DNA of 42,342 nucleotides from contig VGEH01000022.1 in assembly GCA_016869375.1 (NCBI GenBank), forward strand, positions 1 through 42,342, in the 5' to 3' direction. The stretch comes from Alphaproteobacteria bacterium. GTDB taxonomy: Bacteria > Pseudomonadota > Alphaproteobacteria > SHVZ01. Positions 15,713 to 24,900 of this stretch are shown one piece after another. The translations under genes were made by a program, and so were the position numbers. The notes beneath the pieces were generated by a model. It did not search any database. It was not told the origin of the DNA and saw only the letters and a list, made by a program, of their open reading frames with translations. Every line of letters begins with the position of its first letter. The first letter of the stretch is position 1.

Positions 15713-16123
15713 ATGAAAGTCGATCCGACGGGCACAGCGAAGGCTGCCTCGGTCCGCCGCTCCGATAAGGGGGCCCAGGCGAAGCCGGGCGAGTTCTCGA
15801 AGCTGCTCGGGGGCCTCGACGAGCCGGAAGCCCCGCGCGCGACCGGCGCGACCGCGATGGTCGACCCTCTGATGGGGTTGCGCGACGCCACCGACCGCTC
15901 GGGCGGTCGGTCGAAGAAGCGAGCCGAAGACATGCTCGACCGGCTGGAAGAGATTCGGGTCGGCCTGCTCGAGGGCGGCATCCCGCGCGACCGGCTTGAG
16001 GCACTCGACCAGCTGGTGCGCGAGCAACGCGATCAGGTCGCCGATCCGCGGCTCTCCGAGATCCTGGACGAGATCGAACTTCGCGCCCGAGTCGAGCTCG
16101 CGAAGCTGGACAGCCAGGGCTAG
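15713..16123 (+). CDS. fliX: Flagellar assembly regulator FliX
   Basis: A 136-residue FliX. After a variable basic N-terminus comes the conserved helical part: RSKKRAEDMLDRLEEIRVGLLEGGIPRDRLEALDQLV and DPRLSEILDEIELRARVELAKL. In Caulobacter FliX binds the sigma-54 activator FlbD and couples its activity to completion of the early basal body. Its presence here is strong support for FlbD control of the sigma-54 promoters in this window. AGGAGG lies a few bases before the ATG. It is divergent from flgI and followed by dksA, the Caulobacter order. Confidence 0.9.
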   Translation: MKVDPTGTAKAASVRRSDKGAQAKPGEFSKLLGGLDEPEAPRATGATAMVDPLMGLRDATDRSGGRSKKRAEDMLDRLEEIRVGLLEGGIPRDRLEALDQLVREQRDQVADPRLSEILDEIELRARVELAKLDSQG

Positions 16124-16144
16124 ACCCGACGCTCGTGTCACCTC

Positions 16145-16160
16145 GGCCTCTGAGGCCTTT
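16145..16160 (+). terminator. Short hairpin after fliX
   Basis: GGCCT-CTG-AGGCC followed by TTT and then an AT-rich stretch (GATAAAATTGTCATATTTTTC), 22 bp past the fliX stop. The stem is short. Confidence 0.3.
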
Positions 16161-16217
16161 GATAAAATTGTCATATTTTTCAATGGCCTGCGGCTCACGT
16201 TAGGGCGCGTGCGACGC

Positions 16218-16246
16218 TTGATGCCCGCAGGCACCCTCTGTATGCT
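16218..16246 (+). promoter_or_regulatory. Candidate sigma-70 promoter of dksA
   Basis: TTGATG and TATGCT with a 17-base spacer end 38 bp before the dksA start. This is a good housekeeping-type match, suiting a gene that should be expressed apart from the flagellar cascade. Confidence 0.5.
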
Positions 16247-16284
16247 CCGCGCGCCTTCAGGGTAGGCACAGCAAGAGGGCATCC

Positions 16285-16719
16285 GTGGCTTCGAAGAATT
16301 CGCTGCCGATTAAGCTTCCGCCTCACTACCGCCCCTCCGACGAGGAGGAGTTCATGAACCCGCAGCAGCGGGAGTACTTCCGCCAGAAACTGCTGCGCTG
16401 GCGCGAGGAGTTGTTGCGGGAAGCGAACATCACCTTGCGTCACCTGACCGAGGAGAATCTGCAGCAGCCCGACATGGCCGACCGCGCCTCGCTTGAAACC
16501 GATCACGCGATCGAACTTCGCACCCGTGATCGCGAGCGCAAGCTGATCTCCAAGATCGACGAGGCGCTGCAGCGCATCATCGACGGTACCTATGGATATT
16601 GCGAAGAGACCGACGAGCCGATTTCGCTCCGCCGGCTCGAAGCGCGCCCGATCGCGACGCTGAGCCTCGAGGCGCAGGAGCGCCATGAACGGCTCGAGCG
16701 GACGCACCGGGATGACTGA
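16285..16719 (+). CDS. dksA: RNA polymerase-binding transcription factor DksA
   Basis: A 144-residue DksA that enters the RNA polymerase secondary channel and works with ppGpp. The coiled-coil with the Asp-x-x-Asp/Ala tip region (DMADRASLETDHAIELRTRDRERKL) is followed by the globular part (GTYGYCEETDEPISLRRLEARP). Of the four zinc cysteines of E. coli DksA only C106 remains; the others are Glu/Thr, Ser and Ala. That is usual for alphaproteobacterial DksA and implies a zinc-independent fold. It is placed between fliX and a radical SAM gene, as in Caulobacter-type flagellar loci. Confidence 0.93.
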   Translation: MASKNSLPIKLPPHYRPSDEEEFMNPQQREYFRQKLLRWREELLREANITLRHLTEENLQQPDMADRASLETDHAIELRTRDRERKLISKIDEALQRIIDGTYGYCEETDEPISLRRLEARPIATLSLEAQERHERLERTHRDD

Positions 16720-16743
16720 TCGGGGCGGGCGCGGCCGCGCCGC

Positions 16744-18294
16744 CTACATCGAGTCGACGACGGCCAGCACCGCACGATAGTCGCGACCTTTGAGCAGCGG
16801 CCCGATCTGGTCGAGATGCTGCTGGAGGACTCGTCCGCCGCTGCGGACGAACCGGGCGAAGTACTGGAAGATCTCGTTGAGGAGGGTGTCCAGGCGTTCG
16901 TCGACGACGTAGCACTTGCGGCAAAGCTCGGGCATCTGCGAGGTGTCGTTGGCGATGTGGGCGCGTCTGAGCGCGCGGATGTGCTCATTGTTGAGCGCGG
17001 TATCGACCGTCTCCGTCTTGAAGTCGCCGAAGATCAGCTCCCCGTTGTAGTCGCGACAGCACGTCGTGATGCTGCCGTCCTTCAGGATGTGGGGGCGGTT
17101 CCAGAGCAGGCCGCATGGCGAGTTCTGAACGTAGTGCTCCTCGAAGTAGTTCGCCGCGAAGAAGTAGTCGTTGCGCGGTGCGAGCGAATTCACGAAGCCG
17201 AAGCCGAAATTCTCGAAGCTGGTGAGGAACGAGAAAACCTCTGGGATCAGGCCGATCTCGTGGAAATTGTCCTTCGAGATGGTGTTGTTGACGAACACCG
17301 GGAAGGGATTGTTCGAGCGCCTGTTCCTCTCGGCGAAGAGGTTGAGATTCTCGATCAGAGTCTCCCATTTGCCCCCGAACCGGATCAGTTCGTAGACCTG
17401 CTTGGAGGCGGCGTCGATCGAGGGGCGGATTGTGCCGATGATGTCGCGATACTCGAACAGCGTATCGATATGCCGATCCATCATCAGGCAGTTCGACGAC
17501 AGGAACCGCACGATGCCGCCATGCTTCCTCAGGATCGCGAGATAATCGGGAAGGCGTTTGTTGGCCAGCGGGTCGCCGATCGTATGCAGCGCGACGTCGA
17601 CAGGACCGGACCTCGCCAGCTTCGCAACGATCTCCTCGAACAGCGAAAGCTTCATGAGGCCCTTGGGGCGGCTGGCTTCTGAAGTTCTGCACATCACGCA
17701 ATCGATGTTGCAGGAGTCGTTGATCTCGATCGTAGCCGCCGAATCCTGTGCCCGAACGAACTCGTTCACCTGACCACGTTTGGCGTCGTAGTAGTCGCGC
17801 GACGAGATATGCTCGAGACTGTCGAGAAGCGCGACAATGCGAGCACGGGAGACGACGCGTCCATCGTCGCCGGGTTCGTCCGAGATCTTCGCCATCACCT
17901 CTCCGCGCAGCAGGCGCGAAGGGCCATGCGCAGGATTGACCGAAATGGCGCGAGCGGCCTCGATCAGGGTGGTCAGCGGATCAGAGCGCGAGATTCTGGC
18001 GAAGGCATGGTTGAAAAGAAAATCGTCGACGGAAGGATCGAGCGCGAGGGATCGCTTGATCGCGGCGAGACCCTCGTCCGTCCGTCCTCGGCCCAGCGCG
18101 ATCAGGCCGACGAGATGGTTGGCCCAGGCGCTCTCCGCTCCGGTTGCCAGCGCATCGCGGCAGAGGCGATCCGCCTCGTCCACTCGTCCGGCCCGAAAAT
18201 GCTCGAGCGCAAGAGCAGTAGTGCGACTCGCGGCTTCGCGAGTCGGCTCCTTGGAGGTCGTCTCATCGGGAAGGGTGCTGGCCGTCGCCAACAT
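16744..18294 (-). CDS. TPR-radical SAM/SPASM protein
   Basis: A 516-residue protein. Residues about 25-125 form TPR-like helices (FRAGRVDEADRLCRDALATG). A radical SAM domain follows with cluster ligands C195, C199 and C202 in CNIDCVMC. A SPASM-type C-terminal region carries cysteines in CGLLW, TTCCRDYNGE and ELCRKCY for auxiliary clusters. SPASM enzymes often modify peptides or sugars, and the TPRs suggest a protein partner. It lies between flgH and dksA and converges on dksA with a 24-bp gap, so it may be a flagellar or glycan modifying enzyme; no direct evidence shows which. An intrinsic-like terminator separates it from flgH. Confidence 0.8.
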   Translation of the reverse strand: MLATASTLPDETTSKEPTREAASRTTALALEHFRAGRVDEADRLCRDALATGAESAWANHLVGLIALGRGRTDEGLAAIKRSLALDPSVDDFLFNHAFARISRSDPLTTLIEAARAISVNPAHGPSRLLRGEVMAKISDEPGDDGRVVSRARIVALLDSLEHISSRDYYDAKRGQVNEFVRAQDSAATIEINDSCNIDCVMCRTSEASRPKGLMKLSLFEEIVAKLARSGPVDVALHTIGDPLANKRLPDYLAILRKHGGIVRFLSSNCLMMDRHIDTLFEYRDIIGTIRPSIDAASKQVYELIRFGGKWETLIENLNLFAERNRRSNNPFPVFVNNTISKDNFHEIGLIPEVFSFLTSFENFGFGFVNSLAPRNDYFFAANYFEEHYVQNSPCGLLWNRPHILKDGSITTCCRDYNGELIFGDFKTETVDTALNNEHIRALRRAHIANDTSQMPELCRKCYVVDERLDTLLNEIFQYFARFVRSGGRVLQQHLDQIGPLLKGRDYRAVLAVVDSM

Positions 18295-18389
18295 GCGATG
18301 CTCGCGGCTCCTGTGGTTCGTCGCCGGCCGTTCAGCGCGATGCGACGCACCTCGGAACCTGGACCCGCGATCCCCTCAAGTCAAGGGAA

Positions 18390-18415
18390 GGGCCGGTGCC
18401 TTTCGGCACCGGCCC
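18390..18415 (-). terminator. Intrinsic-like terminator after flgH
   Basis: GGGCCGGTGCC and GGCACCGGCCC form a perfect 11-bp stem with a 4-base loop that reads GAAA on the minus strand, a GNRA tetraloop. TTCCCTT follows in that direction, and TCTTTT follows on the plus strand, so it could stop transcription both ways. It ends the flgF-flgG-flgA-flgH transcript. Confidence 0.75.
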
Positions 18416-18479
18416 TCTTTTCCGTTGCGGCCGGCGGGGTGGGGGAAACCGGCGCGCCTCGGAGAGCGGCTCCTGCCGA

Positions 18480-19220
18480 TCAGAAGGGCAGGAGGATGTC
18501 GAGGACCTGCGAGCCGTAGCGCGGCTGCTGCATGTCGGTGATGTGGCCGCGGCCGCCGTAGGAGATCCGCGCCTCGGCCATCTTCTCGTAGGAGATGGTG
18601 TTGAGCGTGGTGATGTCCGCCGGTCGGATGACGCCGGCGATCTGCAGCTCGCGGACCTCGTAGTTGACCCGGACCTCCTGGCGTCCGATGACCACCATGT
18701 TGCCGTTGGGCAGGAGCTGGGTGACGGTCGCGGCGACCTTGAGGTTGATCTCTTCGCTGCGGTCGATCGTGCCCTTGCCTTCGTTCGAGAGCGACGACGA
18801 CATGTCGACGAGGGTCTGGTTGTCCGTTCCCGGCAGCGCCCTGTTGATGAGGCCCTGCAGGCCGAACAGGTTGTTCAGGCTGGCGCTGTCGGTGTTGGTG
18901 CGGGCCCGGGTCGTGGTGTTCTCGAGCTCGCCCTTGTCGTTGATCTCGATCAGCACGGTCAGGATGTCGCCGACGCGGCTGGCGCGCTGGTCCTTGAAGA
19001 AGCCGCGCGATCCCGCCGCCCACAGCGAAGCCGGCTGGCGCTCGGCGGTCAGCGGGGGCGGCATCGGCATGCTGACCGGACGATAGCCGGCCGAGGCCTG
19101 CGGGTTCTGGATCGCCGTCATGTCCGGCTTCTCGCCGATGCCGGCCAGGCGATCGAGCGCAGAGCAGCCGGCGAGGGCGACGACGGCAAGTCCGAGAGAG
19201 GCGAGGCGGGCGAGACGCAT
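18480..19220 (-). CDS. flgH: Flagellar L-ring protein FlgH (lipoprotein)
   Basis: A 246-residue outer-membrane ring subunit. The lipoprotein signal peptide ends in LAGC with the lipidated cysteine near residue 19. Conserved FlgH blocks are LWAAGSRGFFKDQRASRVGDILTVLIEINDKGE, GKGTIDRSEEINLKVAATVTQLLPNGNMVVIGRQEVRVN and EVRELQIAGVIRPADI. It is the last gene of flgF-flgG-flgA-flgH, 29 bp downstream of flgA. With FlgI it forms the outer bushing of the rod. Confidence 0.97.
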   Translation of the reverse strand: MRLARLASLGLAVVALAGCSALDRLAGIGEKPDMTAIQNPQASAGYRPVSMPMPPPLTAERQPASLWAAGSRGFFKDQRASRVGDILTVLIEINDKGELENTTTRARTNTDSASLNNLFGLQGLINRALPGTDNQTLVDMSSSLSNEGKGTIDRSEEINLKVAATVTQLLPNGNMVVIGRQEVRVNYEVRELQIAGVIRPADITTLNTISYEKMAEARISYGGRGHITDMQQPRYGSQVLDILLPF

Positions 19221-19249
19221 GGACGCGATTCCTTCTGGAGTCTTGTCGT

Positions 19250-20242
19250 TCAGCGCTGAACGGTGCGCGACAGGGAGGAGGCGGCGGCCGAGAGGGGGCC
19301 GGTGATGACCGTGACCTCGCCGGGACCCGTGACGCGCCCTTCGACCGTGCGGTTGCTCTTCGGGTTCTGCACCCGGATCGTCTGGCCCTCGCCGCCGTCT
19401 TCGAGCGCCTTGCCCTGGACGGTGAGCGTCATCGACCGCGTGCGCAGGATCATGGTCACGCTCTCGTTGCGCTGGACCAGGGTGAAGGCGCCGACATCGG
19501 CCTGGCGGATCGGCTGGCCGGCCTGGATCGGACGCTTCGGCGTCTTGCCGATAATGTCCTCGAGCAGGGTCACGTTGTTGGCGAGCATCGGGCCCGAGCG
19601 CATCTTGACCCAGCTCAGATCGGAGGCGCGGACGATCTCGTTCGGCATCATCCGGCGGGTGAAGACCGGGACGTCGATCATCGTGTGCGCGCGGCCGGCG
19701 ACACGCACGCGGTCGGCGCGCGGCTCGTCCGCGGGGGCCCGGAACTCCGCGATGAAGGAGCGGCTGTCCGGATCGTAGTGGTTGAGCTCGACCGCGACGG
19801 TCGGAGCCTGGACCTCGGAAACGTAGAGCTGGTAGGCGCGGCTCGCGATCTCGAACTCGAGCTCGCCGGTCACGCCCTTCGCCGCCAGGGCCTTCCTGAG
19901 CGCGGCATCGACCGTCGCCTTCGAGACGAGCTGGCCCTGGCGCTCGAGCACGACCTTGTCCATGTAGGTCTGCGGCTTCCAGTCGAGTCCGTGCATGCGG
20001 GCGAAGGCCGCGAGCTGAGAGGGCTGGTAGGTGAGCGAGTTGCCGGGGGCCGGCGCCTGGTCGACGCGGATCTCTGCCTTTTCGGCCGCGATGTTCTCGA
20101 ACAGATCGCCGAGGCGGACCATGTCGCCGGAAACCTGGGCCTTGAGCTTCAGGACCGGCTTGCCGAGGTCGGCGACGCTCGCCGAAAGAGGCGCGAGCGC
20201 GACGGGGAGGGCGAGAGCGAGAAGGCGAAGCGTGCGGATCAT
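19250..20242 (-). CDS. flgA: Flagellar P-ring assembly chaperone FlgA
   Basis: A 330-residue periplasmic protein with a signal peptide at residues 1 to about 24. The C-terminal half carries the SAF-type FlgA domain (VPVFTRRMMPNEIVRASDLSWVKM, KRPIQAGQPIRQADV, VQGKALEDGGEGQTIRVQNPKSNRTVEGRVTGPGEVTV). The region before it is longer than in enterobacterial FlgA (about 220 residues), a length seen in other alphaproteobacteria. FlgA helps FlgI polymerise around the rod. It lies 25 bp downstream of flgG. Confidence 0.95.
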   Translation of the reverse strand: MIRTLRLLALALPVALAPLSASVADLGKPVLKLKAQVSGDMVRLGDLFENIAAEKAEIRVDQAPAPGNSLTYQPSQLAAFARMHGLDWKPQTYMDKVVLERQGQLVSKATVDAALRKALAAKGVTGELEFEIASRAYQLYVSEVQAPTVAVELNHYDPDSRSFIAEFRAPADEPRADRVRVAGRAHTMIDVPVFTRRMMPNEIVRASDLSWVKMRSGPMLANNVTLLEDIIGKTPKRPIQAGQPIRQADVGAFTLVQRNESVTMILRTRSMTLTVQGKALEDGGEGQTIRVQNPKSNRTVEGRVTGPGEVTVITGPLSAAASSLSRTVQR

Positions 20243-20267
20243 TTTGTTAGGCTTTCGGGTCAGCGGA

Positions 20268-21053
20268 CTACTTCAGCTGGTTGATCGTCGACATCATGTC
20301 GTCGGCGGACGAGATGACCTTCGAGTTGAGCTCGTAGGCGTGCTGGGCGGTGATCAGGTTGGTGATCTCGGCGACCGCGTTGATGTTCGAGGCTTCGAGG
20401 AAGCCCTGCTGGATCGTGCCGAAGCCGAGCGCGGCGGCGGTGCCGGCGACCGGGGCGCCCGAGGCGGGCGTCTGCAGCATCAGGTTCTGACCGACCGACT
20501 CGAGACCAGCGACGTTCGGGAAGTTGGAGAGCGTGAACTGGCCGAGGAGCTGCGGAGCCACCACGCCGTCGAGCTTGGCGTAGACCTGACCGGCAGCGTT
20601 GATAGAGATGTCGAGGGTGTTCTGCGGCACCGTGATGCCGGGCAGCACGGTGAAGCCGTCCTGGGTCACGATCTGGCCGGTCGGCGAGAGCTGGAAGGAG
20701 CCGGAGCGGGTGTAGGCGGTCTGGCCGTTCGGCAGCTGGATGTTGAAGAAGCCCTCGCCGCGGATGCCGACATCGAGCGTGTTCTCGGTTAGCTGCAGCG
20801 TGCCCTGCTGGTTCAGCCGGTACACCGCCGCGGCGCGAACGCCGAGGCCGACCTGCAGACCGGAGGGGACGATCGTGCCCGCTTCCGACGATGCCGAACC
20901 GACGCGCCTCTGATCCTGATAGAGCAGGTCCTGGAACTCGACACGGGACCGTTTGAACGCGGTCGTGTTCAGGTTGGCGATGTTGTTGGAGATCACCTCG
21001 ACGTTGGTCTGCTGGGCCAACATTCCGGTGGCGGCGATGGTGAGGGCACGCAT
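20268..21053 (-). CDS. flgG: Flagellar distal rod protein FlgG
   Basis: A 261-residue distal rod subunit. It has the rod signature MRALTIAATGMLAQQTNVEVISNNIANLNTTAFKRSRVEFQDLLYQ, the central GEGFFNIQLPNGQTAYTRSGSFQLSPTGQIVTQDGF, and the C-terminal D0 helix (AVAEITNLITAQHAYELNSKVISSADDMMSTINQL). Length and order are typical. It lies 24 bp downstream of flgF in the same transcript. Confidence 0.98.
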   Translation of the reverse strand: MRALTIAATGMLAQQTNVEVISNNIANLNTTAFKRSRVEFQDLLYQDQRRVGSASSEAGTIVPSGLQVGLGVRAAAVYRLNQQGTLQLTENTLDVGIRGEGFFNIQLPNGQTAYTRSGSFQLSPTGQIVTQDGFTVLPGITVPQNTLDISINAAGQVYAKLDGVVAPQLLGQFTLSNFPNVAGLESVGQNLMLQTPASGAPVAGTAAALGFGTIQQGFLEASNINAVAEITNLITAQHAYELNSKVISSADDMMSTINQLK

Positions 21054-21077
21054 GGCGATTAAGCTCCCTTAGATTCC

Positions 21078-21806
21078 TTAAGCGGCGCCCGAAGGCCTGC
21101 CGAGGCGACGAACGGCGTCGCGCTGACGATTGTGTTCCTGATCGATAATGTTGTTCGCCTGCTGGTAGCCGCGAACCACCTCGGTCATCCGCGAGAGCTC
21201 GAACATCGGGACCACGTTGGAGTCCTCGACGACGCCCTGGACGACCTTGGCCTGGGGAGCGCGCTGCGGCGCTTCGTTGGCGATCAGGAGGCTGTTGGGA
21301 CCGCGCTTGAGCTGGCGGTCGTTGGCGAAGCCGACGATCTTCATCTGGCCGACGACCTGGGTCCCGGCAAGGATGGTGCCGTCGCCGGCGACGCGGATAT
21401 CGCCGGCGTTCGGCGGGATCGTGATCGGGCGGTTGTCGGCGCCGAGCACGCCGTTGTCGGTCTGGGTGACCAGGCGGCTATTGGCGTCGAGCTTGAAGTT
21501 GCCGTTGCGCGTGTAGCGCTCGCCGCCCGGCGTCGCGATGGCGAAGTAGCCGGCGCCGCGGATGCCGAAATCGTAGTTGTTGTCGGTGTTCCTGAGGGGG
21601 CCGTCCGAGGTGTTCATCATCAGGCCCTGGTCGATGACCTGGGACACGTACTCGGTCGGGGAGGTCTTGGTCAGGACTTCCTTGAACAGGGGCGCTTGGG
21701 ACTTGTAGCCGGAGGTGTTGGCGTTCGCGATGTTGTTCGCCAGGGACTCCATCTCACGGCGCAGCACCGCTTGGCGCGCGATCGCAAGATACATCGTGGA
21801 TTCCAT
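21078..21806 (-). CDS. flgF: Flagellar proximal rod protein FlgF
   Basis: A 242-residue proximal rod subunit beginning MESTMYLAIARQAVLRREMESLANNIANANTSGYKSQ, with the shared rod/hook core GIRGAGYFAIATPGGERYTRNGNFKLDANSRLVTQ and a C-terminal helix MFELSRMTEVVRGYQQANNIIDQEHNRQRDAVRRLG. GAGGAG stands 5 bases before the ATG. It is the first gene of the flgF-flgG-flgA-flgH operon, read from the sigma-54 element at 21845-21860. Confidence 0.97.
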   Translation of the reverse strand: MESTMYLAIARQAVLRREMESLANNIANANTSGYKSQAPLFKEVLTKTSPTEYVSQVIDQGLMMNTSDGPLRNTDNNYDFGIRGAGYFAIATPGGERYTRNGNFKLDANSRLVTQTDNGVLGADNRPITIPPNAGDIRVAGDGTILAGTQVVGQMKIVGFANDRQLKRGPNSLLIANEAPQRAPQAKVVQGVVEDSNVVPMFELSRMTEVVRGYQQANNIIDQEHNRQRDAVRRLGRPSGAA

Positions 21807-21844
21807 GACACTCCTCAGCGAACGGGTTCGACGCCGCAGAGAAA

Positions 21845-21860
21845 TGCAGGAACCGGGCCA
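21845..21860 (-). promoter_or_regulatory. Sigma-54 promoter of flgF-flgG-flgA-flgH
   Basis: On the minus strand this reads TGGCCCGGTTCCTGCA: GG and GC 10 bases apart, two differences from the consensus. The start would lie near 21834, about 28 bases before flgF. Confidence 0.65.
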
Positions 21861-21948
21861 GGGAGTTTCGTCAGTGCTCCAAAGGGGTTAGGGGCGATGG
21901 AGCGACCCGGAAACCGGGGCTTTCGAAGGCTTGGAGCCGGACTCGACC

Positions 21949-21966
21949 CGGCAAGACTTGCCCGGC
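21949..21966. promoter_or_regulatory. Putative FlbD-type enhancer upstream of flgF
   Basis: CGGCAAGACTTGCCCGGC, identical over 18 bases to the site upstream of flgK, and here preceded by CC so the palindrome is longer. Its centre is about 99 bp upstream of the flgF -24 element. It abuts the stop codon of the OGT-like gene. A short CCCGG-AAA-CCGGG hairpin at 21906-21918 between site and promoter may terminate that gene. Confidence 0.6.
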
Positions 21967-21968
21967 TT

Positions 21969-24900
21969 TCAGGCGCGAATCTCGAAGCTTTCCGGCGGCA
22001 TTCCCGCGACGTAACGTCGAAATGCGACCCTATATGCCTTCTCGAGGTTGCCGGCGAGCCGCGCCTGGTCGAAAAGCGGCCAAGTCCTGAGATTCTGGCG
22101 CAGCCTGGCCTTGAGCCCCTGGAGCCGGTGCCGGTCGGTGGCCAGCGCCACTGCCATCCGCTCGAAGGCCTCGGGGCTTTCGCAGGTGAGCTCCTCCAGC
22201 CCGATGCCGGCATTCAGGCTCGCGCCGACCCGGCGCGCGAAGGTCGAGCCGCGGACGGTGAGCACCGGGACCCCGCCCCAGAGGGCATCGAGGCTCGTCA
22301 CGCCCGAGGCGTAGACAAAGGTGTCGAGGAAAAGGTCGGCGAGCGCCAGCCGCGCCATGTGCGTCGGCTTCTCGGCCAGGGATGAGAAGACGAGGCGAGA
22401 AGGATCGACGCCCCGTGCTTCCGCCTCACGCTGCATGTTGGCGACTGCCTGGGGCGTGTCCCAGTGGTTCATCCAGAGGACGCTGCCCGGCACTTGCTTC
22501 AGGATCCGCATCCAGACGTCGAAGCAGGTCGGCTCGATCTTGTAGAAATGGCCGAAGTTGCAGAAGACGGCGCCATGCTCGGGCAGGCCCCAGCTTTGCC
22601 GGTTGGTCACGATCTCCGCCTTGGGCAGGGGCGCCGCCGGGTAGTAGCAGGGCGGCAGCCGGATCAGCCGCTCGCGATAGCCGGCATCGTCATGCGCGTC
22701 GAGCAGCTCGCGGTCGGCCACCACATAGTCGACGAAGCTGGTCCCGGTCGGGCCGACATAGTTGTGATAGAGCATCTGGATCGGTGCCGGGCGCTCGCTC
22801 GCGATCTCGAGCGTGAGCAGCCCGCTTGCGCTGTTCACGTAGCCGTCGAGGTCGACCAGGACGTCGATGCCGTCGCTGGCGATCATCCGCGCGATCGCCG
22901 CCGGCGACTTGTCGTCGATTGAGCGGAACGAGTGCGCCTCGCGCTTGAGTCCGGCCTGGACCGCATCGTCGCGCGTCAGACCGTAGAGGTAGATTTCCAC
23001 TTGGCTGCGATCGTGGCCCTGCAGCACGCCGGTCAGGCTGTAGCCGATGTGATGGGCTTGCAGGAACGCCGACATATAGCCTAGCCGGATCCGCCGCTCG
23101 GGATCGGCATCGCGCGGGGCCGCCGGCGGTCGCGGGACCTGAGGGAAGTGATGCCTGGCGAAGTGGTTGGCGGACCGGTACATGAGGTCCCGCTCGGCCG
23201 CGAGAAACACCCAGACGCTCGGATTCAGCCGGAAATCCGGATCGTCCCTTGCGATCTTCGTCTCGCCGAGCCGTGTCAGCCGCTCGACATAGGCGCGTCT
23301 TGCCGGCCAGTCACATTGATTCAGGAAATTGAAGACGTAAGGGTAGATGTGGCGCGAGGGATTGTCGAAGTCGCGCTCGACCGAGCGGCCGAGATAGCGC
23401 AGGCCGAGATCGGTGGCCTGCAAGGCGATCAGCGCCTCGCCGGCCCTGGTCATCAGGTCGAGGTTGTCATCGCCCGCCGCCTCCGCCGCGTCGACGAAGG
23501 CGTCGATGGCCGCGGTCTTCTCATCGTTGTCCCAAAGCGCGCGGCCGTGCAGGAAGGAAAGCTGGCCGTTGTCGGGCTTGATCTTGCGCGCGGCTGCGAA
23601 GGCGTCGGCGGCGAATCGAGGCTCGTCCTTCACAAGGTAGTTCTGACCGACTCGCGTCAGCGCCGCCGCGTCTCCATGCGCTACCAGGGCGCGGATCAGC
23701 TGATGCGCGACGTTGGCGTCGGATGGATCGTTCGTGGCGATCGCCTGGAGGAAGCGGCCCGCCGTTTCGGCTTCGCCGACATCGACCAGGAGGCCGGCGA
23801 ACTCCACTACCATCGGCGATCTTTGTCGTTCGATCGTCGCCAGCAGCGGACGCAGCAGTTCCAGCGCGGCGTCCTTCGCTCCGGTTCCGATCAACGCGCG
23901 CGCCAGAGCCAGCACGGTCGGCGGCTGACCGTCGAAGCGAATCGCGCGCTCGAGCCATGTCAGCGCCCGATCATCGTCCCCTTCGGCGAAGCCGACCATG
24001 GCGGCGGCGTTCGCCGGTTCATGAACCAAGGCAATGCGGAAACCGCGCGCGGTGCCGATCATCCGCCAGGCGTCGTAACAGTCCGGCGCGACGGTCAGGA
24101 CGCCTTCAGCGATAGCACGGGCGACCTCGCGGCGACAGGCCTTGGTGGCACTCTGCGCGAAGGTGATGGCCGAGGCGGCGAGGCCCCGACGCGCCAGTGC
24201 CACGCCGAGGAGGGCGCCGGCCTCGGCGTCCTCGGGGTCGTCGCCGAGCCGTCGACGGGCGAGGCTGATGGCGGCTTCGACTTCGCCGAGGCGAAGGCGG
24301 AGCCGGGCGAGACCGCGAAGTGCCGCACCGTGCTTGGCGTCCATGGCGAGCACCGCGTCGAAAGCCGCGCTCGCCGCCGCGACCTTGCCATCGCGCGCGA
24401 AAGCCTCGCCAAGCGCGACGCGGCCTTCGGAACTCGGCCGGACGGCGAGCGCGCGGACGAGCCAGCGGGCATCGCGCCCGAGCGCATGCGCAAAGGCTGC
24501 CAGCGCTTCGGCGTCGCCCGGCTGCGCCGCCGTCGCCGATCTCAGCGGCGAGGCGGCGAGGGAAGGCTCTCCCGTCGCGATCAGCGACAGGCCGAGCGCC
24601 CGCATGACGCCGGCATGGCTTCGCGCTCCTGGGCCACCGGCGCGCGCGGCGACGAGGGCGAGCTCCGGACGGGCCTTCGCGAGCTGCTCTTCCGTCAGCT
24701 TCGCCAACTCACCGAGCTTCCCCGCGGCGGCGAGGGCGCGGGCAAGCGGCGGCACCGCGCGCTCGGCATCGCGGTCCATGGCCAAGGCTGCCTGGTACCA
24801 GGCGACCGCGCCATCCGCCGCTCCGAGCTTGGTGAGAACATCCGCAAGCAGCACGGCTGCCCCCGGGTAGCTCGGATCGCGGTCGACGATTCGCATGAGA

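Noticed and set aside
16728..16741. GGCGCGGCCGCGCC palindrome between dksA and the radical SAM gene as a regulatory site
   Set aside because: In sequence this GC-rich a 14-bp GC-only palindrome is weak evidence; at most it helps terminate the two convergent genes.
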